Source: Candidatus Parabeggiatoa sp. nov. 2 (GTDB lineage: Bacteria; Pseudomonadota; Gammaproteobacteria; Beggiatoales; Beggiatoaceae). Taken from it: a DNA stretch of 44,707 nt. A program made the position numbers and the translations under genes. Positions 9,668 to 19,300 of the stretch are shown piece after piece (the stretch's first letter is position 1; every line of letters begins with the position of its first letter). The notes under the pieces were generated by a model. It saw only the letters and a list, made by a program, of their open reading frames with translations, ran no database searches and was not told the DNA's origin. The stretch covers positions 1 through 44,707 of the forward strand of contig NBMI01000003.1 in NCBI GenBank assembly GCA_002085445.1, written 5' to 3'.

Positions 9668-10397
9668 AACGGGTAACGGGAACGGGAAAAATAGGTGTGT
9701 CTTGGGGTGGTAAAAATAATTAATGATTAATGATTAATGATTAATGATTAATGATTAATGATTAATGATTAATGATTAATGAGTTAAATGAGATTGTTTT
9801 TAAAACTTTTTTACTAAGCGGAATAAAATTGGATCAAGTTTTAGAACCCGTTGGAACCTCCTTTTCACCACCCCAGGTGTGTCCCATTTATCCTACAGAC
9901 TTTGAGTTGTCTTGCGGCTTTTGGTAAGGTTTCTTTGGAATGCCCTGTTTTCTTTCTTGATGTTATACGGAACGTACTTGAAAAAGGTGAAAATGGGATA
10001 ACTATTGAATTAGCAAGTAGGAAGAAAAGGAAACTCAAAGATTAAACTTAAAAAATCCGTTTATTCCAAAAATCCGTTGTACTTTCAGTATAATAGCTGT
10101 TGTTAATGGCTTACATGCCAAGGTGTCTAAAACCTTTTGGTTTTAGGGCCAGGCTGGCGAATTGATTCATTCGATTTGATTGAAGGCCCCTGAGACTAAA
10201 AGCTTTTGTTAATGGCTTACCATACCAAGAAGTCTAAAACATGACGGTTTTTTTGAGGGCCAGGTTGGCGAATTGATTCATTCGATTTGATTGATGACCC
10301 TATCGATAAAAACTTCTAAAAGAACAAGTGGGACACACCCCTATTTTAACTGATAACTGATAACTGATAAATTACCAACAAAACGGAAAATACCTCA
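9668..10397. repeat. Spacer: TAATGAT heptamer array and two ~108-bp repeats
   Basis: 9721-9783 is a TAATGAT array (eight perfect units, one variant); a shorter array lies at 21161-21201. From about 10098 to 10314 a ~108-bp unit occurs twice (10098-10205 and 10206-10314), each with GTTAATGGCTTAC, an AGGGCCAGG arm and GGCGAATTGATTCATTCGAT. A short open frame near 9851-10045 has no recognisable features and is not called. Confidence 0.85.
10347..10367. promoter_or_regulatory. Three TAACTGA heptamers upstream of a kinase gene
   Basis: Three perfect TAACTGA units lie 30 bp before the ATG of the 10398 gene. TAACTGA direct repeats in intergenic DNA have been described in marine Beggiatoaceae, where a regulatory role was proposed. 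Any regulation here is inference. The reverse complement TCAGTTA also occurs inside the 16367 gene. Confidence 0.6.
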
Positions 10398-12252
10398 ATG
10401 AAAAGCACACAAGAAACCGGCTACATTTTAGTCAACCAAGCGTTAATCATCCTTGGGAATAGTCTAGCGTTGCACCAATGGTTACCAGAAGAAGCGTTTG
10501 AGTTAACCGGACAGCAACTGACCAATGTTTTTCCTATGCTGATTGGCTATGAAGATCAGCTAGAAGAATTAATTCAGCAACAGAGGACAGAACCCATCAT
10601 CATTTCTCAGATTGGTTACCATACGACGGCTGAAGGAAATTGCTATTTTAACTTACAAGTGGAACGGTGCAACTATGCCGAAGTCGTTTTGCTCGTCACC
10701 ATAGCAGATGTTACTGAGTCAACCCGTCTGGAACAAGCATTGCTTCAAGAACGAAACGAGCTGCGCCTACAAATGATTGAACGAGAAAGGATTGATGCGG
10801 CACTGCGACTAGAATTAGCAGCACATAAACAAACCACCGCTGCACTACAGCAAGCGAAAGAAGCGGCCGAAATAGCCAACCGTGCCAAAAGTGCCTTTCT
10901 TGCCAACATGAGCCACGAATTACGCACCCCGCTCAACGGCATTTTAGGGTATGCACAAATTCTAAAACGGGACAAAACCTTAAACGAAAAGCAACAAGAA
11001 TGGGTCGATATCATCCAACGCAGTGGCGAGTATTTATTGACCCTAATTAATGACACTTTAGATCTATCTAAAATTGAAGCAAACCGCCTAGAAATTAAAC
11101 CGGCCGATTTTTATTTTGAAGGATTTATCAAACAAATTAATGAATTATTCAAAATGAAAGTACCAACCACTGACGCAACTGCCCACGATTATTCATGCTG
11201 ATGAAACAAGGTTGCGGCAAATTTTCATCAACTTGTTAGGTAATGCCGTCAAATTTACGGAACGTGGCGGCGTGACTTTCAAAGTCAGTTCAATCCAAAC
11301 GCCAAAATCTCAACTCCAAAATCAGAAAATCCGTTTTCAAGTCGAAGATAGCGGCATTGGAATTGCCCCTGATGAACTAGGCAAAATATTTTTGCCCTTC
11401 CAACAGGCCGGTGAACGCCATTATCAGGCACAAGGCACTGGACTAGGTTTAGCTATCAGCAAAAGATTGGTTGAAATGATGGGCGGAGAATTGCATGTTG
11501 AAAGTACATTAGGACAAGGCACAACATTTTGGATGGAACTCGACTTGCCAGAAGTTTTTTCTATGATACCAAAGCAAACCGAAAAACGAATAATTATAGG
11601 TATTGATGGGCCGTCCCGCAAAGTGTTGGTAGTTGACGATCAATGGGAAAATCGTTCAGTATTAGTTAATTTGTTAAAGCCTTTGGGTTTTGAAATCATG
11701 GAAGCCAGCAACGGTCAGGAAAGCGTAGAAAAAGCACGTCAATTTAGGCCAGATGTGATTTTGATGGATTTAGTCATGCCCGTCATGGATGGCTTTGAGG
11801 CTACCCGCTCGATCCGCCAAGTCAATGAACTTACTGATGTTATCATCATCGTCACTTCAGCCAGTGCGTTTCAACAGGATCAAGAGGTCAGTTTGGCCGC
11901 CGGTTGCAATGATTTTCTTGCCAAGCCCATACAACTCGATGAGATGCTAGAAAAACTGCGTGAACATTTAAAATTGGAATGGGTATATGAAGTTGACCGC
12001 CGCCCTAAAAAAACCCAAGACCATTTGCAAATATCAGACAAAACCACTCAACCCCTTGTTGTGCCACCGGCACCAATTATTAAAACGCTGTACGAATTCA
12101 CCATGCAAGGTCATATAGATGGTATCATTGAACAAGCGACACAGTTAGAAAAAACCGATGAAAAATTCAAACCGTTTGCCACAGAACTACTGCGGTTAGC
12201 AAATGAATTTCAAGTGCGGAAAATCCGTGAATTGATTAAACCTTATTTGTAA
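10398..12252 (+). pseudogene. Hybrid histidine kinase broken by an out-of-frame deletion
   Basis: Two open frames together make one kinase. Frame 1 (10398-11201, 267 codons): a weak PAS-like N-terminus (about 1-115), coiled coil, then His[22 protein letters not shown] with His 173; it ends in the unrelated tail [15 protein letters not shown]. Frame 2 (readable from about 11160, +1): [19 protein letters not shown], HATPase_c (DSGIGIAPDELG, GTGLGLAISKRL), a receiver with ILMDLVMPVMDG (Asp codon 11767) and the VRKIRELIKPYL tail. Compared with the 3573-8243 paralogue, about 11 residues plus a partial codon are missing at the junction near 11154-11163, and frame 2 has a TGA at 11155. So this is a deletion, not a one-base slip. 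Both halves otherwise keep their key residues, so damage is recent, or the two halves might be made separately (TTG at 11212). There is no membrane segment, unlike the paralogue. Confidence 0.8.
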
Positions 12253-12973
12253 CTCTTTGTACTTTAGTTTGGCAGGAGTCCAAACAGGAGTCCAAACTTT
12301 AGTTTGGCAGGAGTCCAGTTTGGACAGATTTTAGACGTATTTTACCCGTCAAAACAATATTGACAGAGTACTAGTACAGTAAGGCGGAAGTTTCCATACC
12401 ACCCTAACGCCAACGGCTAAAGCCGTTGTCTAAAAGCTTAAGTACCCTAAAGGGTACTTTAGATGAGTTAGTCGGCATCAATAATCGAGGCTTTTAGCCA
12501 ACTAAAGCCGTTGTCTAAAAGCTATCGTGACGTATCAGGGCACTATAAGAGAGTTAGTAGGTGAAAGCTTAACGATGCTTTTAGACAACTGTTCAGGCTA
12601 AAGTTTCGCGGAGCGAAACTTTAGCCTAAAAAGCGGTTGTCTGCTTTAGCGCCTTGCGTTTGTAGTAGTCGCTTTAGCGCCTTGCGTTTGTAGTAGGCGC
12701 TTTTTTGCGTGCGTTTGTAGTAGGCGCTTTAGCGCCTAAGTTTGTAGTAGTCGCTTTAGCGACTTAATCTTTATGTGAGTTGTGGCTAAATAAAATACCC
12801 ACACACTCAAAAAAAAACTTTTTTCTCTATGGGTATATTATTTTCACGCTCCTCCCTTAGAACGAAATGAGGCTTTTGTCATTTTTAAGACGGAGAAATC
12901 TTAGGCAACACCGGAGAAGTTAGATCGAAATGAGACATGACAAAAAGGCTCAGTTGTTCAGTATTGGTATAAG
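12253..12973. repeat. Spacer with GCTTTAGC repeats and palindromes
   Basis: After the broken kinase: CCAAACTTTAGTTTGG-type palindromes near 12264-12330, then a module AACGGCTAAAGCCGTT with ACCCTAAAGGGTAC (12400-12460) that is related to 15640-15680. A mobile-type hairpin lies at 12595-12627 (AGGCTAAAGTTTCGC - GGA - complement). Between 12650 and 12770 there are about five copies of GTAGTAGNCGCTTTAGCG. No gene seen. Confidence 0.8.
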
Positions 12974-13560
12974 TGTGTTTATTGAGATTATCGCGTCAAG
13001 CGACAACTGAAGAGGCGAAAATGAAATAAGATTTCTCGCTCGGCTAAGATTTCTCACTCGGCTCGAAATGACATAACTAACTCAGTGTTTAGTATAAATG
13101 TGTTTATTGAGATTATCGCGTCAAGCGACAACTGAAGAGGCGAAAATGAAATAAGAGACAACTGAAGAGGCGAAAATGAAATATCGCTCGGCTAAGATTT
13201 CTCACTCGGCTCGAAATGACATAACTCAGTGTTTAGTATAAATGTGTTTATTGAGATTATCGCGTCAAGCGACAACTGAAGAGGCGAAAGAGGCGAAAAT
13301 GAAATAAGACTTCTCGCCCGGTGAGACATGACATAATAAAAACTCAGTTTATGATGGTGTTTAGTATAAATGTGTTTATTGAGATTATCGCGTCAAGCGA
13401 CAACTGAAGAGGCGAAAATGAAATAAGATTTCTCGCTCGGCTAAGATTTCTCACTCGGCTCGAAATGACATAACAGACATGACATAATCAAATCAGTTGT
13501 GTTTAGTATAAATGTGTTTATTGAGATTATTGCGTCAAGCGACAGTATAATAAATACCAC
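12974..13560. repeat. Five copies of a ~125-143-bp repeat
   Basis: GTGTTTATTGAGATTATCGC followed by GTCAAGCGACA starts at 12974, 13100, 13243, 13371 and 13513. Four copies continue with ACTGAAGAGGCGAAAATGA and segments such as TCTCGCTCGGCTAAGATTTC; the fifth stops early. Spacing varies because inner segments are duplicated or lost. From 13561 to 13943 no gene is supported; a 67-codon frame at 13641 overlaps repeat words only. Confidence 0.88.
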
Positions 13561-13943
13561 TTATTCGATTGAATATAAAGGGAAAGTTATGAAAACTCCG
13601 TTGTACAGAACAATTTCTTTAAGTCATTGATTGGAAGTATATGGCGGAAAAAATCTGGTCGCTTTCAAAGATTTCTCCCGCCTCAAGAAATGACAGTAAA
13701 AAAAATATCCGGTACACAGTTTGTAACTATAGTTTTCTGAGGAAAACATCCGAGGTTTTGCCTATTCGCGAAGTTTTAATCTGTGTTTCGGAAATTAAAG
13801 TTAACCAAACAACTAAGTATACGGAACGTACTTCAAATCCGTGAAAATGACATGCCGGAACGGGTAATAAAATGAGTAAGCAAAATTATCTACTTATCAT
13901 TAATTTAATCATTTTTCATTTTTCATTAGTATAAGTGACAAAC

Positions 13944-15047
13944 ATGACAAATACTGACAAAGGCACACTACTCATTGTGGATGATGTTCCTATTAATTTG
14001 GGGCTACTTTTTACCTATTTACGTGATCTTGGCTTTAGCATACGTGTTGCAGAAAGTGGTGAAGATGCCTTAGAACAAATACCTTATGCTAAGCCCGATC
14101 TCATTTTACTGGATGTGATGATGCCGGGCATAGACGGATTTGAAACTTGCCACCGCCTGAAAGCCAACGCCGAAACCCGCGACATCCCGGTGATTTTTAT
14201 GAGCGCGTTGTCCGAAACAGTGGACAAAGTCAAGGGCTTTAAAATGGGCGCCGTCGATTACATCACCAAGCCGGTTCAACAGGAAGAAGTGCTAGCCCGC
14301 ATTACCGCACACCTGACTTTAAGAAAGCAACAACAACTGCTTGAAAAACAAAAACGCCAACTACAACAACAGAATAGCGAATTAGAAGCCTTCGCTCACA
14401 CGGTCGCTTACGATCTCAAGAATCCATTAAGCGCAGTTTCAAATCTAACTGACTTGATCATCGATGAATTTGATAACTTGTCGAAATCAACCCTATTAAA
14501 ACATTTACAAATGATTGAACTGTCTAGCTCAAAAATGTTCAATATTATCAATTCCTTGCTGTTATTGGCGAGTACACGCAGCCAAAAGATACAGATGTCA
14601 ACACTCAATATGGCCCAAATCGTCACAGGGGCGCAGCAGCATCTCGCTGAGGTGATTAAAGAATACCAAAGCGAAATTATCACGCCGACAACGTGGCCGG
14701 CAGCACAAGGCCATGCACCTTGGATTGAAGAAATTTGGATGAACTACATCATCAACGGTTTAAAATATGGGGGCAAACCTCCACGTTTAGAATTGGGCGC
14801 AACCCCTGACGAAAAGGGTTACATTCGCTTTTGGGTGCGCGACAATGGGCCGGGCATCACCGAGGAAGAACAAAGCCACTTATTTGTTCCCTTTACCCGC
14901 ATCGGCCAAGCACGCATTAAAGGACATGGCTTAGGATTATCTATTGTGCAACGGATAGTTGAAAAATGCGGAGGACAAGTCGGTGTAGAAAGTCAAATCG
15001 AACAAGGGAGTACCTTTTACTTTACTTTACCAATCATTGATAATTAA
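13944..15047 (+). CDS. Receiver-histidine kinase paralogue lacking the phospho-His
   Basis: 367 residues from the ATG at 13944 (a GTG at 13935 is in frame; the ATG aligns with the paralogue at 8558). Receiver about 5-122 with LILLDVMMPGIDGFE (Asp 57), coiled coil, a HisKA-like helix, then HATPase_c with N-box YIINGLKYGG, DNGPGI and GHGLGLSIVQRI. The ATP site looks intact, but the H-box reads VAYDLKNPLSAV: Tyr 156 (TAC at 14409-14411) replaces the His found in the 8558 gene (CAC). Such a protein cannot use the normal phospho-His. It could be a degenerate kinase, a partner that phosphorylates nothing, or a receiver-controlled pseudokinase. It follows the broken hybrid kinase and is closed by a clear terminator at 15074. 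Confidence 0.9.
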   Translation: MTNTDKGTLLIVDDVPINLGLLFTYLRDLGFSIRVAESGEDALEQIPYAKPDLILLDVMMPGIDGFETCHRLKANAETRDIPVIFMSALSETVDKVKGFKMGAVDYITKPVQQEEVLARITAHLTLRKQQQLLEKQKRQLQQQNSELEAFAHTVAYDLKNPLSAVSNLTDLIIDEFDNLSKSTLLKHLQMIELSSSKMFNIINSLLLLASTRSQKIQMSTLNMAQIVTGAQQHLAEVIKEYQSEIITPTTWPAAQGHAPWIEEIWMNYIINGLKYGGKPPRLELGATPDEKGYIRFWVRDNGPGITEEEQSHLFVPFTRIGQARIKGHGLGLSIVQRIVEKCGGQVGVESQIEQGSTFYFTLPIIDN

Positions 15048-15073
15048 TACAGTTGTTCCAAAATAATGGATAA

Positions 15074-15106
15074 AAACCTCCGAGTAATGCCATGAATCGG
15101 AGGTTT
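15074..15106 (+). terminator. Intrinsic-type terminator after the REC-kinase
   Basis: Perfect 10-bp stem AAACCTCCGA / TCGGAGGTTT with a 13-nt loop, 27 bp after the stop codon. The downstream side reads CACTTTATT rather than a pure T run. Confidence 0.7.
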
Positions 15107-15152
15107 CACTTTATTAACTATTTATTTTACAATTTACCAATCATTGATAATA

Positions 15153-15320
15153 GACTTACGCATTGACAGATGGAAATATTTCTGATTCAGTTTAAATACA
15201 AGAACTTACAAATTTTGTTTTTGGGCAATTTTTCTCAATTTATCCCTGGCTAAAATATTCATAACTCATTGATATTAATAGTGAATACAAAAATTTTAGT
15301 TTGTCAATGCGTAAGTCCTA
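15153..15320. mobile_element. MITE-like element with TAGGACTTACGCA-type ends
   Basis: 168 bp bounded by inverted ends TAGACTTACGCATTGACA (left) and the complement of TAGGACTTACGCATTGACA (right; one base longer). The inside is AT-rich and codes for nothing. GATAAT flanks both sides, and TA at each end may be target duplication. A second element with the same ends is at 28237-28365. No transposase in this window. Confidence 0.7.
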
Positions 15321-15595
15321 GATAATTAATTAACTGATGTTACGCTGAAGATTTCGTAGCAAAGCTCGACACGACGTAACTTCGCTATGCGACGATCAAT
15401 GACACAAACTTTGGTTTCGCAGTCGTCCAAACTTTAGTTTGGCAGGTTTGGCAAGAGTCCAAACTTTAGTTTGGCAGGACTGCTGTATTTGACGGGTAAT
15501 TTTCACTCTGGTGGGTTACGCGGAGCGAAACCCCAATGCCATATCGTACGGAAAAGGCCCGTTTGTAGTAGGCGATTTATCGCCTCACGCAAGCA
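15321..15595. repeat. Spacer with palindromes and GTAGTAGGCG words
   Basis: Contains CCAAACTTTAGTTTGG at 15427 and 15459, a GAAGATTTCGTAGCAAAGC segment and a single GTAGTAGGCGATTTATCGCC word near 15564. No gene seen. Confidence 0.7.
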
Positions 15596-15926
15596 ACTAG
15601 TGCAAGAAAGCGGAAGTCCCGGTACCACTTAGCCAACGGCTAAAGCCGTTGTCTAAAAGCTTAAGTACCCTAAAGGGCACTAAGTACCCGTGCAGGCACT
15701 GGTTCAGTTCAATGCAATCCTGATGGCGAGATATGTTTTCATTGCCTTGATAAATAAGCCTGAAACTTAAGTTTTGACGGTATTATTTTAACCCGTTGAT
15801 TTTTATAGATTTTACACCTAACTGAACCAGTGCCGTTAGTAGGCTTTAGCCTCCTACCGCTTTTAGACAACGGCTTTAGCCGTTGGCGTTGGAGTGGTAT
15901 CGAAACTTCCGCTTTACTGCACTAGT
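15596..15926. mobile_element. Large nested inverted repeat (MITE-like)
   Basis: Outer arms of about 70 bp: left begins ACTAGTGCAAGAAAGCGGAA and continues to AACGGCTAAAGCCGTTGTC; right is its imperfect complement ending CGCTTTACTGCACTAGT. Inside lies a second inverted pair, GGCACTGGTTCAGTT near 15695 and AACTGAACCAGTGCC near 15822, which looks like a smaller element inserted in the larger one. A partial relative of the outer arm is near 12365-12460. Confidence 0.72.
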
Positions 15927-16000
15927 CGTCCAAACTAACGTTTGGCAGAATAGTGATACGCGGGCCCCCTGTTATTAACACAATTTGGACTATCGATTTT

Positions 16001-16048
16001 GAGGGCCATAAAAGGCTTCTTCAGTTTTCAAATTAAGTTATGGCCCTC
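16001..16048. repeat. GAGGGCCATAA ... TTATGGCCCTC hairpin
   Basis: Inverted arms around a T-rich interior with TTTTCAAATTAAG. Same family as 24.3 kb, 28.9-29.5 kb, 31.65 kb and 35.1 kb. The rest of 15927-16366 has one CCAAACTAACGTTTGG variant and no gene. Confidence 0.75.
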
Positions 16049-16277
16049 AGTCGCGCTTCATTGTTATACTTTTTGTAGGTATTTTGTTGCTTAACTAAAT
16101 AGCATTGACGCTCTACCCACCTACATAACCCGACAAAATGAAATTGACAATGTACTAGGGCTATTCACTAGGGGCCCCTTCGAGGTTGGGGCAGTGATTC
16201 AAGTAAGCGTGTTCGCCCTGGCTTAACTCGGAACAAAATGAAAAACAATAACTTATTGATTAGCTTTTAATTCACAA

Positions 16278-16318
16278 TTTCAGGCAAAAGTTTCGCTCCG
16301 CGAAACTTTTGCCTGAAA
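16278..16318. repeat. Perfect ~41-bp mobile-type hairpin
   Basis: TTTCAGGCAAAAGTTTCGC - TCC - GCGAAACTTTTGCCTGAAA, a perfect 19-bp stem. It sits between runs of the heptamer ATTCACA, which continue on both sides (TTAATTCACAATT / ACAATTCACAATT), as expected if it was inserted into that array 50 bp before the next gene. Confidence 0.85.
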
Positions 16319-16366
16319 CACAATTCACAATTCACAATTCGTTTGCGTTACCCATTACCAATAAAA

Positions 16367-19300
16367 ATGTTCACCAACTCTCTAAAACACTTCATTTCCA
16401 AACTCTCTCGAAAAGTCCCCCTGAGAACCGTCATCATTGTGCCATTTGTCATACAAATCTTCGCAGTGGTGGGATTGACAGGATGGCTCTCATTTAGCCA
16501 CGGCCAAAAAGCGGTTGATGATCTCGCTACCCAGTTACGGAGCGAAATCACCACTCGCATCCTTATGGTTCTCAAAAGCCATACCACAATGCCCCATCGG
16601 GCTAATCAAATGAATGTGAATGTCATTCATCTCGGCCGGTTGAAATTGGACGACATACACGCTATGGAACGCCACTTACGGAAACAGATACAGCAGTTTG
16701 ATACCGTCAGTTACATCGGTATTGGTACTGAACAGGCCACGTATGTCGGGGCACAACGGCTTGATAGTGGCTCTATCCTTATAGAAACCTTAGATAAAAC
16801 CGCTCATCTGAAAATCAGGGAGACCAATAGTCTAGGTACCAAACTCCGAAAAACCATACCAAACTATAATCATCGGCATCAAGCTTGGTACCTGAAAGCC
16901 AAGAATGAGGGAAACCCGGTTTGGAGTAAAGCCTACTTTTCCAGTCGGCGTACCACGCTTTCAGTTAATCACCCCATCTACGACAATCAACACAAGCTAC
17001 TGGCTGTCGCAACCGCCGATATCAGTGTCTTAAAAATTAGTCAGTTTCTTCGAGACTTGGAAATCGGTCAAACCGGACAGGCCTTCATCATGGAACGTTC
17101 TGGCCTCTTGGTAGCAACTTCCACCGATGAAAAGCCATATCGCACTCAGGAGGAAAGAAGTTCAGGCGAGCAGGCGAGGAATTCAGAAGTTCAGGCGTTC
17201 CGGAATTCAGAAGATCAGAACCCCGGAACAAAGGAAGGCCTGAATAAAACCGAACAATTTAAGGCGACAGAAAGTAGTGATGCTTTAACTCGCGCCGCCG
17301 CACGCTCTTTAATTCAACAGTTTGGCGATCTGAACACCATTAAAGAAAGACAACCGCTTGATTTTAGAGACAATGGCAACCTATATTTCCTCCAAGTTGA
17401 GCCATTTAAGGATAAGTGGGGGCTAGATTGGCTGATCGTCGTCGTCGTGCCAGAGGCCGATTTCATGGAACACTTTGACGCGAATATGTATTACACCATT
17501 CTACTGTGTCTGGCGGCGTTGTTGGTAACCATTTTGGTTGGCATTCTCACCGCCCAATGGATTATCCAGCCGCTCCTGCGCTTAAACACCACTGCCAAAG
17601 TACTCGCCAAGCATGAATGGCAACAAATGGTGGAAGTTGAACATCAGATGGTTGAAGTTGAACGTCAAGATGAAGTGGGGGAACTTGCCAACTCATTCCG
17701 TCGTATGGCAACGCAACTGCAAAAATCGTTTACGGCCCTAGAAGCAAAAAATACCGACTTACAACGCCAGGGCGAACTCAAAGATGAGTTTTTGGCGAAT
17801 ACCTCCCATGAATTGCGAACACCCCTTCAAGGCATTATCGGCATGGCTGAATCCCTAATTGACGGTGCCACTGGACAACTTTGCCCAAAAACCTGCTCAG
17901 AATTAGCCCTGATTGTTGGCAGTGGACGGCGACTCTCCAGCCTCATTAATGATATCCTTGATTTTTCCAAACAAAAACACAAAAAGATTGAACTGCAACT
18001 GAAGTTGGTGAATCTGCGAGAAATCGCTGAGATTGTGCTTAGGTTCTGCCAACCCCTTATGGGCAACAAGGATTTGCAACTCATTAACGCCATTCCTCCT
18101 AACCTTCCGCTGGCAAACGCGGACGAAAATCGTGTACAACAAATTCTGCACAACCTTGTTGGTAATGCGATCAAGTTTACTGAAAGAGGCCTCGTCAAAA
18201 TTTCCGCCGAAGTCTGTGTCAGTCATCAGTTATCAGTTATCAGTCATCTACGTCCAGAAAAACGTCCTGAAAAACAACTGAACAGTGATAACTGTTTACT
18301 GATAACTGTTTCAGACACCGGGATTGGTATTCCTGCTGATAAAACAACGCAAATATTTGAATCATTTGAACAATTATACAGTTCAACAACGCAACACGGC
18401 CACACCGGCTTAGGTTTAGCCATCACCAAACACTTGGTGACGTTGCACGGTGGAGACATTTGGGTAAAATCAACTGTCGGCGTAGGCTCAAAGTTTAGCT
18501 TTACCCTCCCCGTTATCAGTGATCAGTTATCACTGAGCAGTGATCAGAAGTCTGGACAAATCGCCGCGGCCGCTTCGTCACCTTCTCACGGATCGAGTCC
18601 TCCCGTGTACGATGGAATTGACGCGGTAGCGGGAACGGCCGCTTTAGCGGATACCGAAGTAGAACCAGGAACCTCCGCTTTAGCTGAAACGGCACGAGGA
18701 ATCACCGCTTTAGCGACTACACCACCGTCTCAAAACTTCATGCCGTCTGTGTCGGAGCAAGAAGCTTTCAAAATTATGATTGTAGATGACGAGCCGGTGA
18801 ATCTTCACGTCCTCGCTAACCATCTCTCCTTGCACCACTATGCCACCATTCAAGCAGCTTCAGGCCTTGAGGCCATCGCTACCCTTGAAAAAGGTGTAAC
18901 ACCCGATCTGATTTTGCTTGATGTGATGATGCCTCACATGACGGGCTACGAAGTCACGCAAAAAATCCGTGAAACTTGGGAAGCGAATGAATTACCTATT
19001 GTTTTATTAACCGCCAAAAATCAAGTGGCTGATTTAGTCATGGGATTCAAAGTTGGTGCCAATGATTATCTAACGAAGCCGATCTCAAAACCTGAACTCC
19101 TTGCCCGCATCAAAACACATCTTCACATCAAGCAACTCAAAGCCCAAGCGCTACGTCTCGCCATTGAAAGCGAAAGAAGACTAACACAATTCCTAGAAGC
19201 CGTACCCGTGGGAGTCTTAGTGACTGATGCCAACGGCCATCCCTACTACGCCAATCAGAGAGCGCAGCAATTACTGGGTAAAGGCGTGGTGCCAGAAGCC

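Noticed and set aside
9851..10045. 64-codon + frame
   Set aside because: Atypical composition, no start signal, sits in a repeat-rich spacer.
13641..13844. 67-codon + frame before the second REC-kinase
   Set aside because: Made of AGATTTCTC / GAAATGAC repeat words; no family resemblance.
17827..18226. Minus-strand frames over 100 codons inside the kinase gene
   Set aside because: Antisense shadows of conserved HisKA/HATPase coding sequence.
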